Below are positions 8,412 through 17,116 of a DNA stretch of 40,401 bases, piece by piece. Position 1 is the first letter of the stretch, and every line of letters starts with the position of its first letter. A program made the position numbers and the translations under genes. The stretch comes from ZC4RG29 sp032907565 (GTDB lineage Bacteria > Bacteroidota > Bacteroidia > Cytophagales > Cyclobacteriaceae). The stretch is taken from the NCBI GenBank assembly GCA_032907565.1, contig JAJJPK010000181.1, positions 1 through 40,401 of the forward strand, in the 5' to 3' direction. The notes beneath the pieces were generated by a model, which worked only from the letters and a program-made list of their open reading frames with translations, was not told the origin of the DNA and ran no database searches.

Positions 8412-9605
8412 ATGAAACACGCACGCTTTCCATATTTCTTCGCATTCGGTTTGGCAGTCCTGCTGGTCTCCTGCCAAACCCGCTCCACGAACGAACAGGA
8501 ATCGGTAGCGGAAGAAACCGCGTTTACGCCCAACCCGCAAGAAGTGCCCGAACAGGAAGTCCGGCCGCTCGAACCGGGAGACGAGGCGCCCGACTTCAGG
8601 CTTCCGGATGTCAGCGGCCGGTTTTATAGCCTTGCCGACTTTGCCGACGCAAACGCACTGGTGATCATTTTCACTTGCAACCATTGCCCAACAGCCCAGG
8701 CCTATGAAGACCGTATGATCCAGTTTACGGAAGAATACCGCGACAAAGGCGTGGCGGTAGTGGGTATCATGCCCAATAGTATCCTGGCCTTGCTGCCGGA
8801 GGAATGTGGATACACGGACCTTAATGATTCGTATGAGGAAATGCAGATCCGCGCCCGCGACAAAGGTTATAACTTCCCGTACCTGTACGACGGCGACGAT
8901 CAGGCTGTCTCCATCAAATACGGTCCCTCAACAACACCGCATGCCTACGTCTTTGATCGCGACCGACGCCTACAGTATGCGGGGCGGCTCGACGCCCATG
9001 AAAAGCCGGGCACGGGCAACGCGGAAGACCTTCGCAATGCCGTTGACGCGGTTCTCGCGGGCACACCGGTCGCTGAACCCATCACCAAAGCATTTGGATG
9101 CTCTGTAAAATGGGGGTGGAAAAACGAGTGGGGAAAGAAGGTGGAGGCCGACTGGAAAAAAAAGCCCGTCACGCTTACCAAACTCGACGCCAATGGGATA
9201 CGCGACCTGGTTAAGAACCCTACCGACAAACTCAGACTTATCAACGTGTGGGCTACATGGTGTGCACCATGCGTGGCCGAATACCCTGACCTGGTCGTGC
9301 TTCAACGCATGTACGGCGCCCGCAATTTCGAATTTGTGTCCGTATCCGCCGATCGTCCGGAACACGAAGACAAGGCGCTGGCTTTCCTTAAAGAAACCCC
9401 GTCGCCCATTAAGAACTATCTGTTCAACGGCAAAGACAACTACGAACTTATTGAAGCTATTGACCCGGACTGGAACGGCGCTCTACCCTACACACTCCTT
9501 GTTGAACCCGGAGGAAAAAAGGTTTTCGCTTATCAGGGTGTCGTCGACCAGTTAGCGCTTCGTCGCGCAATCGTAGAACACCCGCTTATGGGAAGATACT
9601 ATTGA
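8412..9605 (+). CDS. Lipoprotein with two fused thioredoxin-like domains (AhpC/TSA-type plus TlpA-type)
   Basis: A 397-residue protein that starts with a lipoprotein signal (FFAFGLAVLLVSC, lipid Cys at residue 21 if the start is 8412; an in-frame ATG at 8382 is possible). Domain 1, about residues 55-215, is a redoxin with PGDEAPDFRLPDVSGRFYSL and a CNHC motif in FTCNHCPTAQAYEDR, as in the AhpC/TSA-like 'thioredoxin family' proteins. Domain 2, about 250-397, is TlpA/ResA-like with the classical WATWCAPC motif. Such double-headed proteins probably reduce or isomerise disulfides, or supply electrons, in the periplasm. The combination is common in Bacteroidota but the partners are unknown. It is monocistronic and convergent with the T9SS cargo gene. 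Confidence 0.88.
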   Translation: MKHARFPYFFAFGLAVLLVSCQTRSTNEQESVAEETAFTPNPQEVPEQEVRPLEPGDEAPDFRLPDVSGRFYSLADFADANALVIIFTCNHCPTAQAYEDRMIQFTEEYRDKGVAVVGIMPNSILALLPEECGYTDLNDSYEEMQIRARDKGYNFPYLYDGDDQAVSIKYGPSTTPHAYVFDRDRRLQYAGRLDAHEKPGTGNAEDLRNAVDAVLAGTPVAEPITKAFGCSVKWGWKNEWGKKVEADWKKKPVTLTKLDANGIRDLVKNPTDKLRLINVWATWCAPCVAEYPDLVVLQRMYGARNFEFVSVSADRPEHEDKALAFLKETPSPIKNYLFNGKDNYELIEAIDPDWNGALPYTLLVEPGGKKVFAYQGVVDQLALRRAIVEHPLMGRYY

Positions 9606-9608
9606 GAA

Positions 9609-9680
9609 AGATTCACTCACTCACTCACTCACTCACTCATTCACTCATTCACTCATTCACTCATTCGCTCACTCAATCCC
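9609..9680. repeat. (ACTC)n / (TCACTCAT)n microsatellite between convergent genes
   Basis: About seven ACTC units followed by several CATTCACT units fill the space between the thioredoxin lipoprotein and the T9SS cargo gene, and run over the stop codon of the latter. It is the second of four related arrays in the window. There is no hairpin or T-run, so it is not a normal terminator. Confidence 0.8.
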
Positions 9681-11549
9681 TCCCCCTCCTCCTATCACAA
9701 TCCTCGTGTTAGAGCTGAGGCCGTATTGAACGACGTTTAAAAGATAGATACCTGGTTGCAGACTGTTTCGCAGGTCCACTTCGAGCGTTCCGGAAGTTGA
9801 ATCGCCCTGGATCGGTATATCCGTTGCAAAAACCTGGTGACCACGGGCGTCGTGCACTGTGACTGCTGCCCGTGTTGGTTCACCGGAATTGGATATCGTA
9901 ATCTTAAACAAACCGTTCGACGGATTGGGAAACACGCGAACGGTAGCAACGGGCTTGCCTACATCTACCTTCACGATTGAAAAATACTTTCTCGTTCCGT
10001 TGTAGTCCGTTTGCGATAAGCGATAGTACGACCGGCCTGCATACGGGGACGCATCACGGAATGAATAATCAGTCCGTGACTCCGTTGTACCCTTCCCCTC
10101 CACGGTAGCTACAAACTGAAAATTCTCGCCGTCCGCCGATCGCTCAAGGGTGAAATGGCTGTTGTTGTTTTCCGAAGCCGTTGACCAGCTAAGGACCACC
10201 TGACCGTTATCCTCCTCAGCACGGAATTCGATAAGATCGACGGGAAGCGGAGTCACCACGGTCCCAAAAGTAAATCGTGCGTTGTCTGGCAAATTTACAT
10301 TTACGAAGCTGTACACTGTGCTATTCACCGCATCGGCTTCAATCACTCCGCCAGTCGCCGTGGTTTCGTCGGTGAATAACCCATTGTTATTTGTGTCGAC
10401 AATCAACCGCATGTTCTCCAGGGCGGGATTACCAATGCCGTCCAGGTCGACATGCAATGTAAACGTCAGCGACCCTATCTTATCGCCGCGCCATATTCTT
10501 TCAACGCGTTCAATGATCCCCGCGGGCAGGTTCGTCGTGGTAGGTGCCAGCGCACCGTTGTCGTGTCCCCAGAGGTAGAACTCGCCGTTATTCAAGTTCA
10601 CGGGGTTGTTTATCCTTACAATTCCGCCCTGCGCGTTTGTGTGCAAATTCGACCCGTTCACCCTGCCGATACCGGCCACGTCGTAGTCGAAGCCGGTATC
10701 ATCGTGTGTGTAATAGTCGTTATCCTCGAGGTCTATGTCGTACTTGGCCGCCAGGTAATTGTCGATGATAATGCGTTGTGCCTCGTTCAGCGCTACGTTG
10801 AAGACGATGACTTCCGCAATGTCGCCATTCCACGATTCGTTCGCCTGACGCCCGATACCTACTTCCGACCAGTCCTTAAGCGTACCGCTAAACGTAACAC
10901 TTCCACCGGTCTCGCCATTGACATACTGACTAATCGTAGTGTTTCCGTAAAGGTTGCAAATAGCATAGGTTGTGTTTGCGCTGGTAGCTATCACCTGGGG
11001 GATGTTGCGTTCGGTGTTGTCTGATTGCACGCCGCGACCCCATACTCGGTAGGGACTGCTGGAATTTACCCACATCCCAATGTTCTTGTCGTTAGTGGCG
11101 CTCGGAAATGCTGTCGACGACGCGTGAATTAACCCCGGGTTGTTGGAAGGCAGCGATGTGTACCGTGCAACCACCCATATCGTAGCCTGGTCGTTGGTAG
11201 TAACTCCACTCGACAAGATCCTCTCGTCAGGTGCACTGAAGCGTAGTACGGGGAAGCCGTTCATCTGGCCGGTTTGGTAGTTGGGTTGATTGCCAACCGT
11301 TGTCTCCACCGCATGCTTGCCGTTTCCGGATCTATCATTCCACTGACGTACGTTGACGCCGTTGGTAGCCGGCGTTACGCCGGCGTCACTATAGACACCG
11401 TAATCGGCGCTCAGCCACAGCACATTGGCAGAAGAATTCCCGACACCCCCTGGTCCGGTTTGTCCAAACCCGACGTTTGGCATGAACATTACCAACGCTG
11501 CTGCCAGCACAGCCTTGAAGCATAGCCTTGTGCACAAATGGTGTTTCAT
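9669..11549 (-). CDS. Secreted T9SS cargo with LamG-like (concanavalin-type) domain and type A sorting domain
   Basis: A 626-residue secreted protein. It opens with a Sec signal peptide (MKHHLCTRLCFKAVLAAALVMFMPNVGFGQ), followed by a domain with LWLSADYGV, NDRSGNGKHAV, WNGDIAEVIVFN and IIDNYLAAKYDI. These are typical of LamG-like lectin domains and the associated DUF found in Bacteroidota surface proteins. After about residue 450 comes an FnIII-like module (ELSWSTASENNNSHFTLERS type). The last 80 or so residues form a T9SS type A sorting domain (VFPNPSNGLFKI, then GIYLLNVV). Export through PorSS/T9SS to the cell surface is expected. The tail GGGGGIE is unusual and comes from the adjacent low-complexity DNA. 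The start is at 11549 because the upstream extension would bury the signal peptide. Confidence 0.85.
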   Translation of the reverse strand: MKHHLCTRLCFKAVLAAALVMFMPNVGFGQTGPGGVGNSSANVLWLSADYGVYSDAGVTPATNGVNVRQWNDRSGNGKHAVETTVGNQPNYQTGQMNGFPVLRFSAPDERILSSGVTTNDQATIWVVARYTSLPSNNPGLIHASSTAFPSATNDKNIGMWVNSSSPYRVWGRGVQSDNTERNIPQVIATSANTTYAICNLYGNTTISQYVNGETGGSVTFSGTLKDWSEVGIGRQANESWNGDIAEVIVFNVALNEAQRIIIDNYLAAKYDIDLEDNDYYTHDDTGFDYDVAGIGRVNGSNLHTNAQGGIVRINNPVNLNNGEFYLWGHDNGALAPTTTNLPAGIIERVERIWRGDKIGSLTFTLHVDLDGIGNPALENMRLIVDTNNNGLFTDETTATGGVIEADAVNSTVYSFVNVNLPDNARFTFGTVVTPLPVDLIEFRAEEDNGQVVLSWSTASENNNSHFTLERSADGENFQFVATVEGKGTTESRTDYSFRDASPYAGRSYYRLSQTDYNGTRKYFSIVKVDVGKPVATVRVFPNPSNGLFKITISNSGEPTRAAVTVHDARGHQVFATDIPIQGDSTSGTLEVDLRNSLQPGIYLLNVVQYGLSSNTRIVIGGGGGIE

Positions 11550-11713
11550 GATTCGGGTGCGTACTGATGTAATGTGGAGGGGCTTTTCTGTCAGGTGTTC
11601 AAATGACATACCACGGGAGAATACAGCTAATATAATGTAATTGGCAATATATCAGCCACTTCGTAATCCCGAATCGGTAAAGAATTCCCAAATTGGTAAG
11701 GGAAGGAAGCAGT
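11550..11713 (-). other. Intergenic space between nadB and the T9SS cargo gene
   Basis: 164 bases without a coding frame I would support. It must hold the end of the nadAB transcript and the promoter of the T9SS gene. I see AT-rich sequence (for example TATATTGCC and TACATTATATTAG on the minus strand) but no convincing terminator hairpin or exact TAnnTTTG box. Confidence 0.35.
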
Positions 11714-13291
11714 TCAGACCTTCTTTGCCACGAGGTCGATGTTATAAAATGTCCCTTTGTTCTCTTTTTTCTCCAGCGAATCCGTGGTGATAAGGTAAGC
11801 TACGGTGATAAGGTTGCGGAGTTCACAAAGCTGCGGAGAGAGCACTGCGCTTTGATACATTCGCTCGGTCTCTTCAAAGAGGATGCGTGTTCGCTTGAGC
11901 GCCCGCTTCAGGCGTTCGTTGGAGCGAACGATCGCAACGTAGTCGCTCATCAAATCGCGCAGTTCTTTGCGATTGTGGGTGATGAGTATTTGTTCATTCG
12001 GAACGATTGTGCCTTCAGCATTCCAATCGGGAATGTTATCTGGAATTCGGATGTCCTCTAGTCGGCCCTCCACATCCAGAAAACAGCGGTGAGCAAAGAC
12101 GATGGCCTCGAGCAATGAGTTCGAGGCAAGCCGGTTGGCACCGTGAAGGCCGGTCCGCGAACATTCCCCGCAGGCATAGAGGTTATTGATCGATGTTGCA
12201 CCGTATTCATTGACCTCAATTCCACCGCATTGATAATGTGCAGCAGGAACGACGGGAATCCATTCGCGCGTGATGTCAATACCTTTACTAAGGCACTTGC
12301 TGTAGATGTTTGGAAACTCCGTAAGAAGCACCTCTTTGTCGAAATGGGTGCAGTCGAGATACACGCATTCATCGCCGCGTGTGATCAGTTCGTTGTCGAT
12401 CGCCTGGGCTACGATGTCGCGCGAGGCCAGTTCACCCCGATCGTCATAGCGCAACATGAATCGCTCACCATCGTGCGTGCGAAGGTAGGCGCCGTGACCG
12501 CGAATCGCCTCGGTGATGAGGAAGGCAGGATTGTCATCCTGCGAGTAAAATGCGGTAGGGTGAAACTGGATGTACGCCATATCGCGAACGCGGGCCATGG
12601 CGCGATAGGCCATTGCCACGCCGTCGCCAGTAGCAATTACCGGATTTGTCGTTGTCCGGTACACCTGTCCCGAGCCGCCCGTCGCCAGCAGTGTGACCCG
12701 GGCAACATACTTTTCTATGCGACACGTACGCTGATCCATGACATAAGCACCGTAGCAGGTTATGCCGGGTTCAGGTCGTGAAATTTTCCGTTGAAAATGG
12801 TGCTCTGTAATCAGGTCGATTGAAAAATGATGAGATAGCAGGGTAATGTTGGGCAGTAGTTCGATCTGTCTCAGCAATCCCTTCTCAATCTGCAACCCCG
12901 TGACGTCTTTGTAGTGAATTATGCGGCGCGCTGTATGCCCGCCCTCTCTGCTGAGGGCCAACTTGCCGGAGGCATCCTGGTCGAACTCGATACCCCACGT
13001 GATGATTTCGTCGAGGCGTTCCGGCCCTTCTCGTACGACGAGCTCGACGATGTCGGGGTCGCACAAGCCGTCGCCTGCTCGCAACGTATCCGCTATATGT
13101 TTTTCGAAGGAGTCGGATATTTCATCTGACACCACGGCAATACCACCCTGGGCGTATTTGGTATTGGATTCACTGTCATCCGACTTCGTGATGACCGTTA
13201 CCGTACGGTCAGGAAAACGTCGGGCAACCTTTATGGCGAAGGAAAGTCCGGCGATTCCCGACCCGATAATGAGTACATCCGTTACGGGCAT
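11714..13291 (-). CDS. nadB: L-aspartate oxidase
   Basis: It oxidises L-aspartate to iminoaspartate, the first step of de novo NAD synthesis, with FAD as cofactor. The 525-residue length matches the family. The N-terminus has the dinucleotide-binding motif LIIGSGIAGLSFAIKVA. The succinate dehydrogenase/aspartate oxidase signature follows: SKYAQGGIAV-like (NTKYAQGGIAVV), GGHTARRIIHYKD, YIQFHPTAFY, EAIRGHGAYLRT and CGECSRTGLHGANRLASNSLLEAIVFAHR. The start is three bases after the nadA stop, so the two are one operon and the unstable iminoaspartate can be passed to NadA. It can use fumarate as electron acceptor in other bacteria, which suits life with little oxygen. Confidence 0.96.
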   Translation of the reverse strand: MPVTDVLIIGSGIAGLSFAIKVARRFPDRTVTVITKSDDSESNTKYAQGGIAVVSDEISDSFEKHIADTLRAGDGLCDPDIVELVVREGPERLDEIITWGIEFDQDASGKLALSREGGHTARRIIHYKDVTGLQIEKGLLRQIELLPNITLLSHHFSIDLITEHHFQRKISRPEPGITCYGAYVMDQRTCRIEKYVARVTLLATGGSGQVYRTTTNPVIATGDGVAMAYRAMARVRDMAYIQFHPTAFYSQDDNPAFLITEAIRGHGAYLRTHDGERFMLRYDDRGELASRDIVAQAIDNELITRGDECVYLDCTHFDKEVLLTEFPNIYSKCLSKGIDITREWIPVVPAAHYQCGGIEVNEYGATSINNLYACGECSRTGLHGANRLASNSLLEAIVFAHRCFLDVEGRLEDIRIPDNIPDWNAEGTIVPNEQILITHNRKELRDLMSDYVAIVRSNERLKRALKRTRILFEETERMYQSAVLSPQLCELRNLITVAYLITTDSLEKKENKGTFYNIDLVAKKV

Positions 13292-13294
13292 GTA

Positions 13295-14347
13295 TCAGCT
13301 TTTGGAAATCTCGAGCATCCGTTGTATCGGGATCAGCGCCTTTTGCCTGATATCCTCAGGTACGGTGATTTCAGGCTTTTCGTATTTGAGGCAGAGGTAA
13401 AGTTTTTCCATTGTATTGAGTCGCATAAAGGGGCATTCGCTGCAGGCGCACGTGTTGTCTTCGTGACTGGGTGCGGGAATGAGTGTCTTTCCTGGTACTT
13501 CCTGTGCCATCTTGTGGAGGATGCCCGCCTCGGTGGCTATGATGTATGTCGTATTGTTGTCGTTCTTCACGAAGTTAACCATGCCGGTAGTGGAGCCTAC
13601 GTAGTGGGCGACGTCCAGGATATGGGATTCCGATTCGGGGTGTGCGATGATTTTGGCGTCGGGATGTTGCCGCTGCAACGCCAGCAACTTGTCGATAGCG
13701 AAAGCCTCATGCACAATACAGGCGCCATCCCACAGCAGCATATCACGACCAGTCTTGCGAATCAGGTAGCGTCCGAGGTTTTTGTCCGGGGCGAAGATGA
13801 CCGGCTTGTCCAGTGGTATAGAACGTATGATCTTTTCGGCATTCGCGGAGGTGCAGATGATATCGCTCAGCGCCTTGATGGCTGCGGAGCAGTTAATGTA
13901 CGTGACCACCACGTGGTCGGGATGCGCTTCGCGAAACCTGCGGAATGCCTCAGGTTCAGCCGAGTCGGCCAGGGAGCAGCCGGCATGCAGGTCAGGAAGG
14001 ACCACTTTCTTATCCGGGTTGATGATCTTGGCGGTTTCGCCCATGAAGTGCACACCGGCAAACACAATGATGTCGGCGGTGGTCTTCTCAGCCTGTTGGG
14101 AGAGTCCGAGGCTGTCGCCTACGTAGTCGGCAATGTCCTGTATGGCGGGTTCCTGGTAGTAGTGCGCGAGAATTACAGCGTTTTTTTCTTTCCGCATTCG
14201 ATTGATTGCGGCTACCAGATCGACGTCCTTTTCGACGGGGATGTCGAGATACCCCTTTCGTTCAAGGCCGGCGGTCGCTTCTTCCAAAATGTCCGACGCC
14301 ATCCCCTTTTTTTGAGGGGTGAATTTAAGGAAAGTTTCTTCAATCAT
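13295..14347 (-). CDS. nadA: Quinolinate synthase, [4Fe-4S] enzyme
   Basis: It condenses iminoaspartate with dihydroxyacetone phosphate to quinolinate. The 350-residue product carries the family blocks NAVILAHYYQEPAIQDIADYVGDSLGLSQ, FAGVHFMGETAKIINPDKKV, HAGCSLADSAE, YINCSAAIKA, ICTSANAEKI, FAPDKNLGRY, HPESESHILD and a C-terminal CACSECPFMRLNT. The cluster-ligand cysteines lie in CSLAD, CTSAN and CPFM. I take the start at 14347 (MIEETFLKF) rather than the ATG seven codons upstream, because a -7-like box (AATTTTTG, 14373-14366) would place transcription start between the two. It is the first gene of the nadAB operon. Confidence 0.95.
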   Translation of the reverse strand: MIEETFLKFTPQKKGMASDILEEATAGLERKGYLDIPVEKDVDLVAAINRMRKEKNAVILAHYYQEPAIQDIADYVGDSLGLSQQAEKTTADIIVFAGVHFMGETAKIINPDKKVVLPDLHAGCSLADSAEPEAFRRFREAHPDHVVVTYINCSAAIKALSDIICTSANAEKIIRSIPLDKPVIFAPDKNLGRYLIRKTGRDMLLWDGACIVHEAFAIDKLLALQRQHPDAKIIAHPESESHILDVAHYVGSTTGMVNFVKNDNNTTYIIATEAGILHKMAQEVPGKTLIPAPSHEDNTCACSECPFMRLNTMEKLYLCLKYEKPEITVPEDIRQKALIPIQRMLEISKS

Positions 14348-14385
14348 CGTACATCGCCCGCGTTTCAAAAATTCGGGCGTGTTGC

Positions 14386-14403
14386 GTGTTTTCCTGAAAA
14401 CAC
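14386..14403. promoter_or_regulatory. Perfect 18-bp palindrome upstream of nadA, likely repressor operator
   Basis: GTGTTTTCCTGAAAACAC is an inverted repeat with 8-bp arms around CT. It lies 39-56 bases upstream of the nadA ATG. A -7-like box AATTTTTG (14373-14366, minus strand) predicts transcription from about 14361, so the palindrome would span about -25 to -42, where it would block RNA polymerase. NAD synthesis genes are often controlled by NrtR, NiaR or NadQ/NadR-type repressors that bind GT-rich palindromes. Which one acts here cannot be told. Confidence 0.6.
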
Positions 14404-14458
14404 CAATTGCACCCCAATCGTGCCGGAAGATGTCCTCTATTTCGTCTCGTAACGGAAA

Positions 14459-15811
14459 TTAATCAAGGTACCGCTGGGGCTGATACCGCTTGATCTTTTC
14501 ACGCAGCGTCTTTCTATCGATGCCGAGGATACCGGCGGTCCGGGATATGTTGTTTTGATTTGCGGCCAGCACTGCCTGGATGTATTCCTGTTCAACTTCC
14601 TGGAGCGTACGGTCGAGTCCTTTCGAACGGGTGGCAGAATAGCGGAACGATTCGGGAAGGTCTGGCACGTCGATGATATCCTCTTCAGCCAGGATCACCA
14701 GCCGGTGCACAAGGTTCTGCAATTCGCGAACGTTGCCGGGCCACGAGTAGTTGCGAAGGGCAGTTAAGGCCCTCGGCGTAAACGAAATATTGCCGCGATT
14801 CAGCTCGCCGGAGTACTTGGTCTTGAAAAAATCGATGAGCAAATCAATGTCGTTGCCGCGGTCACGCAGCGGCGGCAACTCTATATATAGAATGTACAAG
14901 CGGTAGTACAGGTCCTCCCTGAAGAGTCCCTTCTTTACCAACTGCATCAAGTCCACATTGGTCGCCGCAATAACCCGTACATTCGCTTTAAGCGGCTTCT
15001 TGGATCCAACCATGTAGAACTCCTTTTCCTGCAGCACTCTGAGCAACTTGGCCTGCATAGCCAGGCTTGTATTACTGATTTCATCGAGGAAGATGGTGCC
15101 GCCCTCTGCCGTTTGAAAGAAGCCTGTACGGGTTTCGGTAGCTCCGGTAAACGCGCCCTTCACATGCCCAAAAAGTTCACTCTCCAGGAGCGTGTCGGGT
15201 ATGCCGCCGCAGTTGACGGGAACGAATGGCGCCTTTGACCCCTTGCCTCCGTAGTGAACAGCGCGTGCAACCAATTCCTTACCTGTCCCGCTTTCTCCCG
15301 AGATCAGAACAGTAGCATTCGTAGACCGTATCTTTTCGATCGTGCGGAACACCTTAAGCATCCCTTCCGACTCACCGATGATGCCGAAATTCTGAGGACG
15401 CAGTCTGCCGCCTTCTTTGCGCTTGTGAACGCGCGACTTTGAAACAACGCGATCCACTGCCTTAAACAGTTCTTCGTCGGTGAAAGGCTTTACGAGGTAT
15501 TCTTCTGCGCCGATCTTAATCGACTCGACGGCACCTTGTATGGAGGGAAAGCCGGTGATAACAAGAACTCCTACACCGTGATAGTTGTCAGAAACGTGGC
15601 GGATCAAGTGAATCCCGCTCTGCCCGGGCATCTTGAGATCGGTAATAACGAGATCGATTTCGACCGATTCGAGTATTGCCAGCCCATCCTGTACATTGTG
15701 GGCGGCATACACCTGGTAACCGGCGCCCTCCAGGTTACGCTTGATCAATTCAACGGTTTCCTCAGAATCATCTACAACAAGTACGCTATGCTCTTCCGGT
15801 TTCCTGCTCAT
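14459..15811 (-). CDS. Sigma-54-dependent response regulator, NtrC family (REC-AAA+-Fis)
   Basis: A 450-residue response regulator. REC domain (residues 8-125): acidic pair D14/D15, phospho-acceptor D58 in LVITDLKMPG, and conserved Lys in YLVKPF. Sigma-54 activator AAA+ domain (about 145-375): Walker A GESGTGKE, the sigma-54 contact loop GAFTGA, Walker B-type GGTIFLDEIS and the arginine-finger segment FREDLYYRL. A Fis-type HTH closes the protein (AGILGIDRKTLREKIKRY). It should drive ATP-dependent opening of sigma-54 promoters once phosphorylated by the kinase encoded just upstream, whose stop codon it overlaps by four bases (ATGA). The target genes are unknown; I found no convincing -24/-12 promoter in the window. 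Confidence 0.93.
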   Translation of the reverse strand: MSRKPEEHSVLVVDDSEETVELIKRNLEGAGYQVYAAHNVQDGLAILESVEIDLVITDLKMPGQSGIHLIRHVSDNYHGVGVLVITGFPSIQGAVESIKIGAEEYLVKPFTDEELFKAVDRVVSKSRVHKRKEGGRLRPQNFGIIGESEGMLKVFRTIEKIRSTNATVLISGESGTGKELVARAVHYGGKGSKAPFVPVNCGGIPDTLLESELFGHVKGAFTGATETRTGFFQTAEGGTIFLDEISNTSLAMQAKLLRVLQEKEFYMVGSKKPLKANVRVIAATNVDLMQLVKKGLFREDLYYRLYILYIELPPLRDRGNDIDLLIDFFKTKYSGELNRGNISFTPRALTALRNYSWPGNVRELQNLVHRLVILAEEDIIDVPDLPESFRYSATRSKGLDRTLQEVEQEYIQAVLAANQNNISRTAGILGIDRKTLREKIKRYQPQRYLD

Positions 15812-16923
15812 GGTGTCTTCGATTTCCTTCCCCGCAACCGCAGCGGTATTAATACTTCAAAACGCGAACCCTTGCCTGGCGCACTGGTAACGTTGATCCG
15901 CCCTCCATGGGCAGAGACGATGCCTTCTACTACCGACAAGCCAAGTCCCGTACCTTGTCCCACAGGCTTTGTCGTAAAGAAGGGTTCGAAAATCTTTTCC
16001 TTTACCTCCTGCGGCATCCCCACGCCGTTGTCTTTCACCGTAAGCGTCACATAGCCATTCCGGCAGCCCGTTGATATGACTACATCTCCACCATCGGGCA
16101 TTGCGTGAATCGCGTTGGTCAGGAGGTTCACAAGAACCTGGCTGATCTGGACGGCGTCGGCGCTGATCACCGGCAGATCGGGATCCAATTTCTTGGTAAT
16201 CCGGATGTTTCCGCTGAAGTAAGGCGCATCCATAAAATAAAGGATGTTGGACACGGTTTCGTTCAGGTTCACAGCGGATATCTGAGGGGGCATTTGCCGC
16301 GAGAAGATCATGAGTTTCTTGATGATCTCCCGCGTGTACAGCGATGCCTTCAGGATGCGCTCCATGTCGGCTTCCTGCTGTGGGTTCAACGGTCCCCCTT
16401 TCCGTATCAGCTGGGCAAACCCCAAGATACGGCCCAGTGGCTCGTTGAGTTCGTGGGCAATTCCCGCCGTAAGTTCTCCCACAAAGGCAAGTCGCTCCAC
16501 GTGCTGCAATTGCAGCTTCAGTCGTTGTTTCTCCTCTTCCGCCTGATACCGCTGGATAATAAATGAAAGCTCACGTGCCACCACCAGGAGGAGTTTCCGC
16601 TCCTCAGCCAGGAACGTCGGCGTTGCCTTCCCATTTTGCTTGAGGTAACCTACGGACACGCTGCCATACTTTTTCCGCCCCACTATAATCGGCGACGAAA
16701 TGCGTATATCAGTACGATTGAAATCCGACGATCCATAATCCTTGTCGCCCGCACGGATACGCGCCACAGCCCGCCGCGGAAACTGCATGGACGACGGCAG
16801 AATTTTCAGCGTCTTCCGCAACACCGTCGGCAGATCAGGCGCAGACGCTCCCACCCGCGACAGCTCGTAAATGCACTTTAGTTCCTTAATTCGTTCTCGC
16901 AAAGCGTGATCTTGTGGTGTCAT
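15808..16923 (-). CDS. Sensor histidine kinase with N-terminal GAF-like domain
   Basis: A 371-residue kinase with no membrane helix, so it should sense a cytoplasmic signal. Residues 20-155 look like a GAF-type sensor (LPTVLRKTLKILPSSMQFPRRAVARI, then KYGSVSVGYL). A short coiled coil (YQAEEEKQRLKLQLQHVERLAFVG) leads into the HisKA H-box AGIAHELNEPLGRILGFAQLI. The HATPase domain follows with N-box LVNLLTNAIHAMPDGG, G1 DNGVGMP, F-box EPFFTTK and G2 GTGLGLSVVEGI. It is the first gene of a two-gene operon with the NtrC-type regulator, its obvious partner. What the GAF domain binds is unknown; the anaerobic neighbourhood makes a redox, NO or nucleotide signal plausible. Confidence 0.93.
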   Translation of the reverse strand: MTPQDHALRERIKELKCIYELSRVGASAPDLPTVLRKTLKILPSSMQFPRRAVARIRAGDKDYGSSDFNRTDIRISSPIIVGRKKYGSVSVGYLKQNGKATPTFLAEERKLLLVVARELSFIIQRYQAEEEKQRLKLQLQHVERLAFVGELTAGIAHELNEPLGRILGFAQLIRKGGPLNPQQEADMERILKASLYTREIIKKLMIFSRQMPPQISAVNLNETVSNILYFMDAPYFSGNIRITKKLDPDLPVISADAVQISQVLVNLLTNAIHAMPDGGDVVISTGCRNGYVTLTVKDNGVGMPQEVKEKIFEPFFTTKPVGQGTGLGLSVVEGIVSAHGGRINVTSAPGKGSRFEVLIPLRLRGRKSKTP

Positions 16924-17116
16924 AGGGGGCTTAGCAGTATCAAAAGTAGTTAACCCACATAACTTAAGGAACGCAACGGCCGGGAAAAGTTCGCTAAAAG
17001 TGGGAATTTTTTACCCACTGGTGCGTTTATACTCATACAATGTTAAGGGGAACCCTTTGGGAAGGGCTCCTGAGGCCTATAATTTGGCACGGATAGTGTA
17101 CACAAAGGAATCGACT
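16924..17116. promoter_or_regulatory. Divergent promoters of the kinase operon and the Gre-like gene
   Basis: Minus strand: TACTTTTG at 16948-16941 is an exact TAnnTTTG -7 box, predicting a start near 16936, 13 bases before the kinase ATG. Plus strand: TTTG at 17056-17059 and TATAATTTG at 17078-17086 have an 18-base spacer and fit a -33/-7 pair, with a predicted start near 17090 and an AAAGGA ribosome-binding site at 17103-17108. Between them AGTGGG (16999-17004) and CCCACT (17014-17019) form a small hairpin of unknown role. Confidence 0.55.

Noticed and set aside
9606..9668. The ACTC array as a CRISPR or a terminator
   Set aside because: The units are four to eight bases without spacers, and there is no stem or T-run.
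13322..14452. 376-codon open frame antisense to nadA
   Set aside because: It mirrors nadA codon structure, has no family features, and the true gene on the other strand is beyond doubt.
17084..17100. Sigma-54 promoter-like TTTGGCAC upstream of the Gre-like gene
   Set aside because: The -24 element is good but the -12 element is GTGTA instead of TTGCA. The start it predicts (about 17110) would lie after the AAAGGA ribosome-binding site. The TATAATTTG box explains the promoter better.
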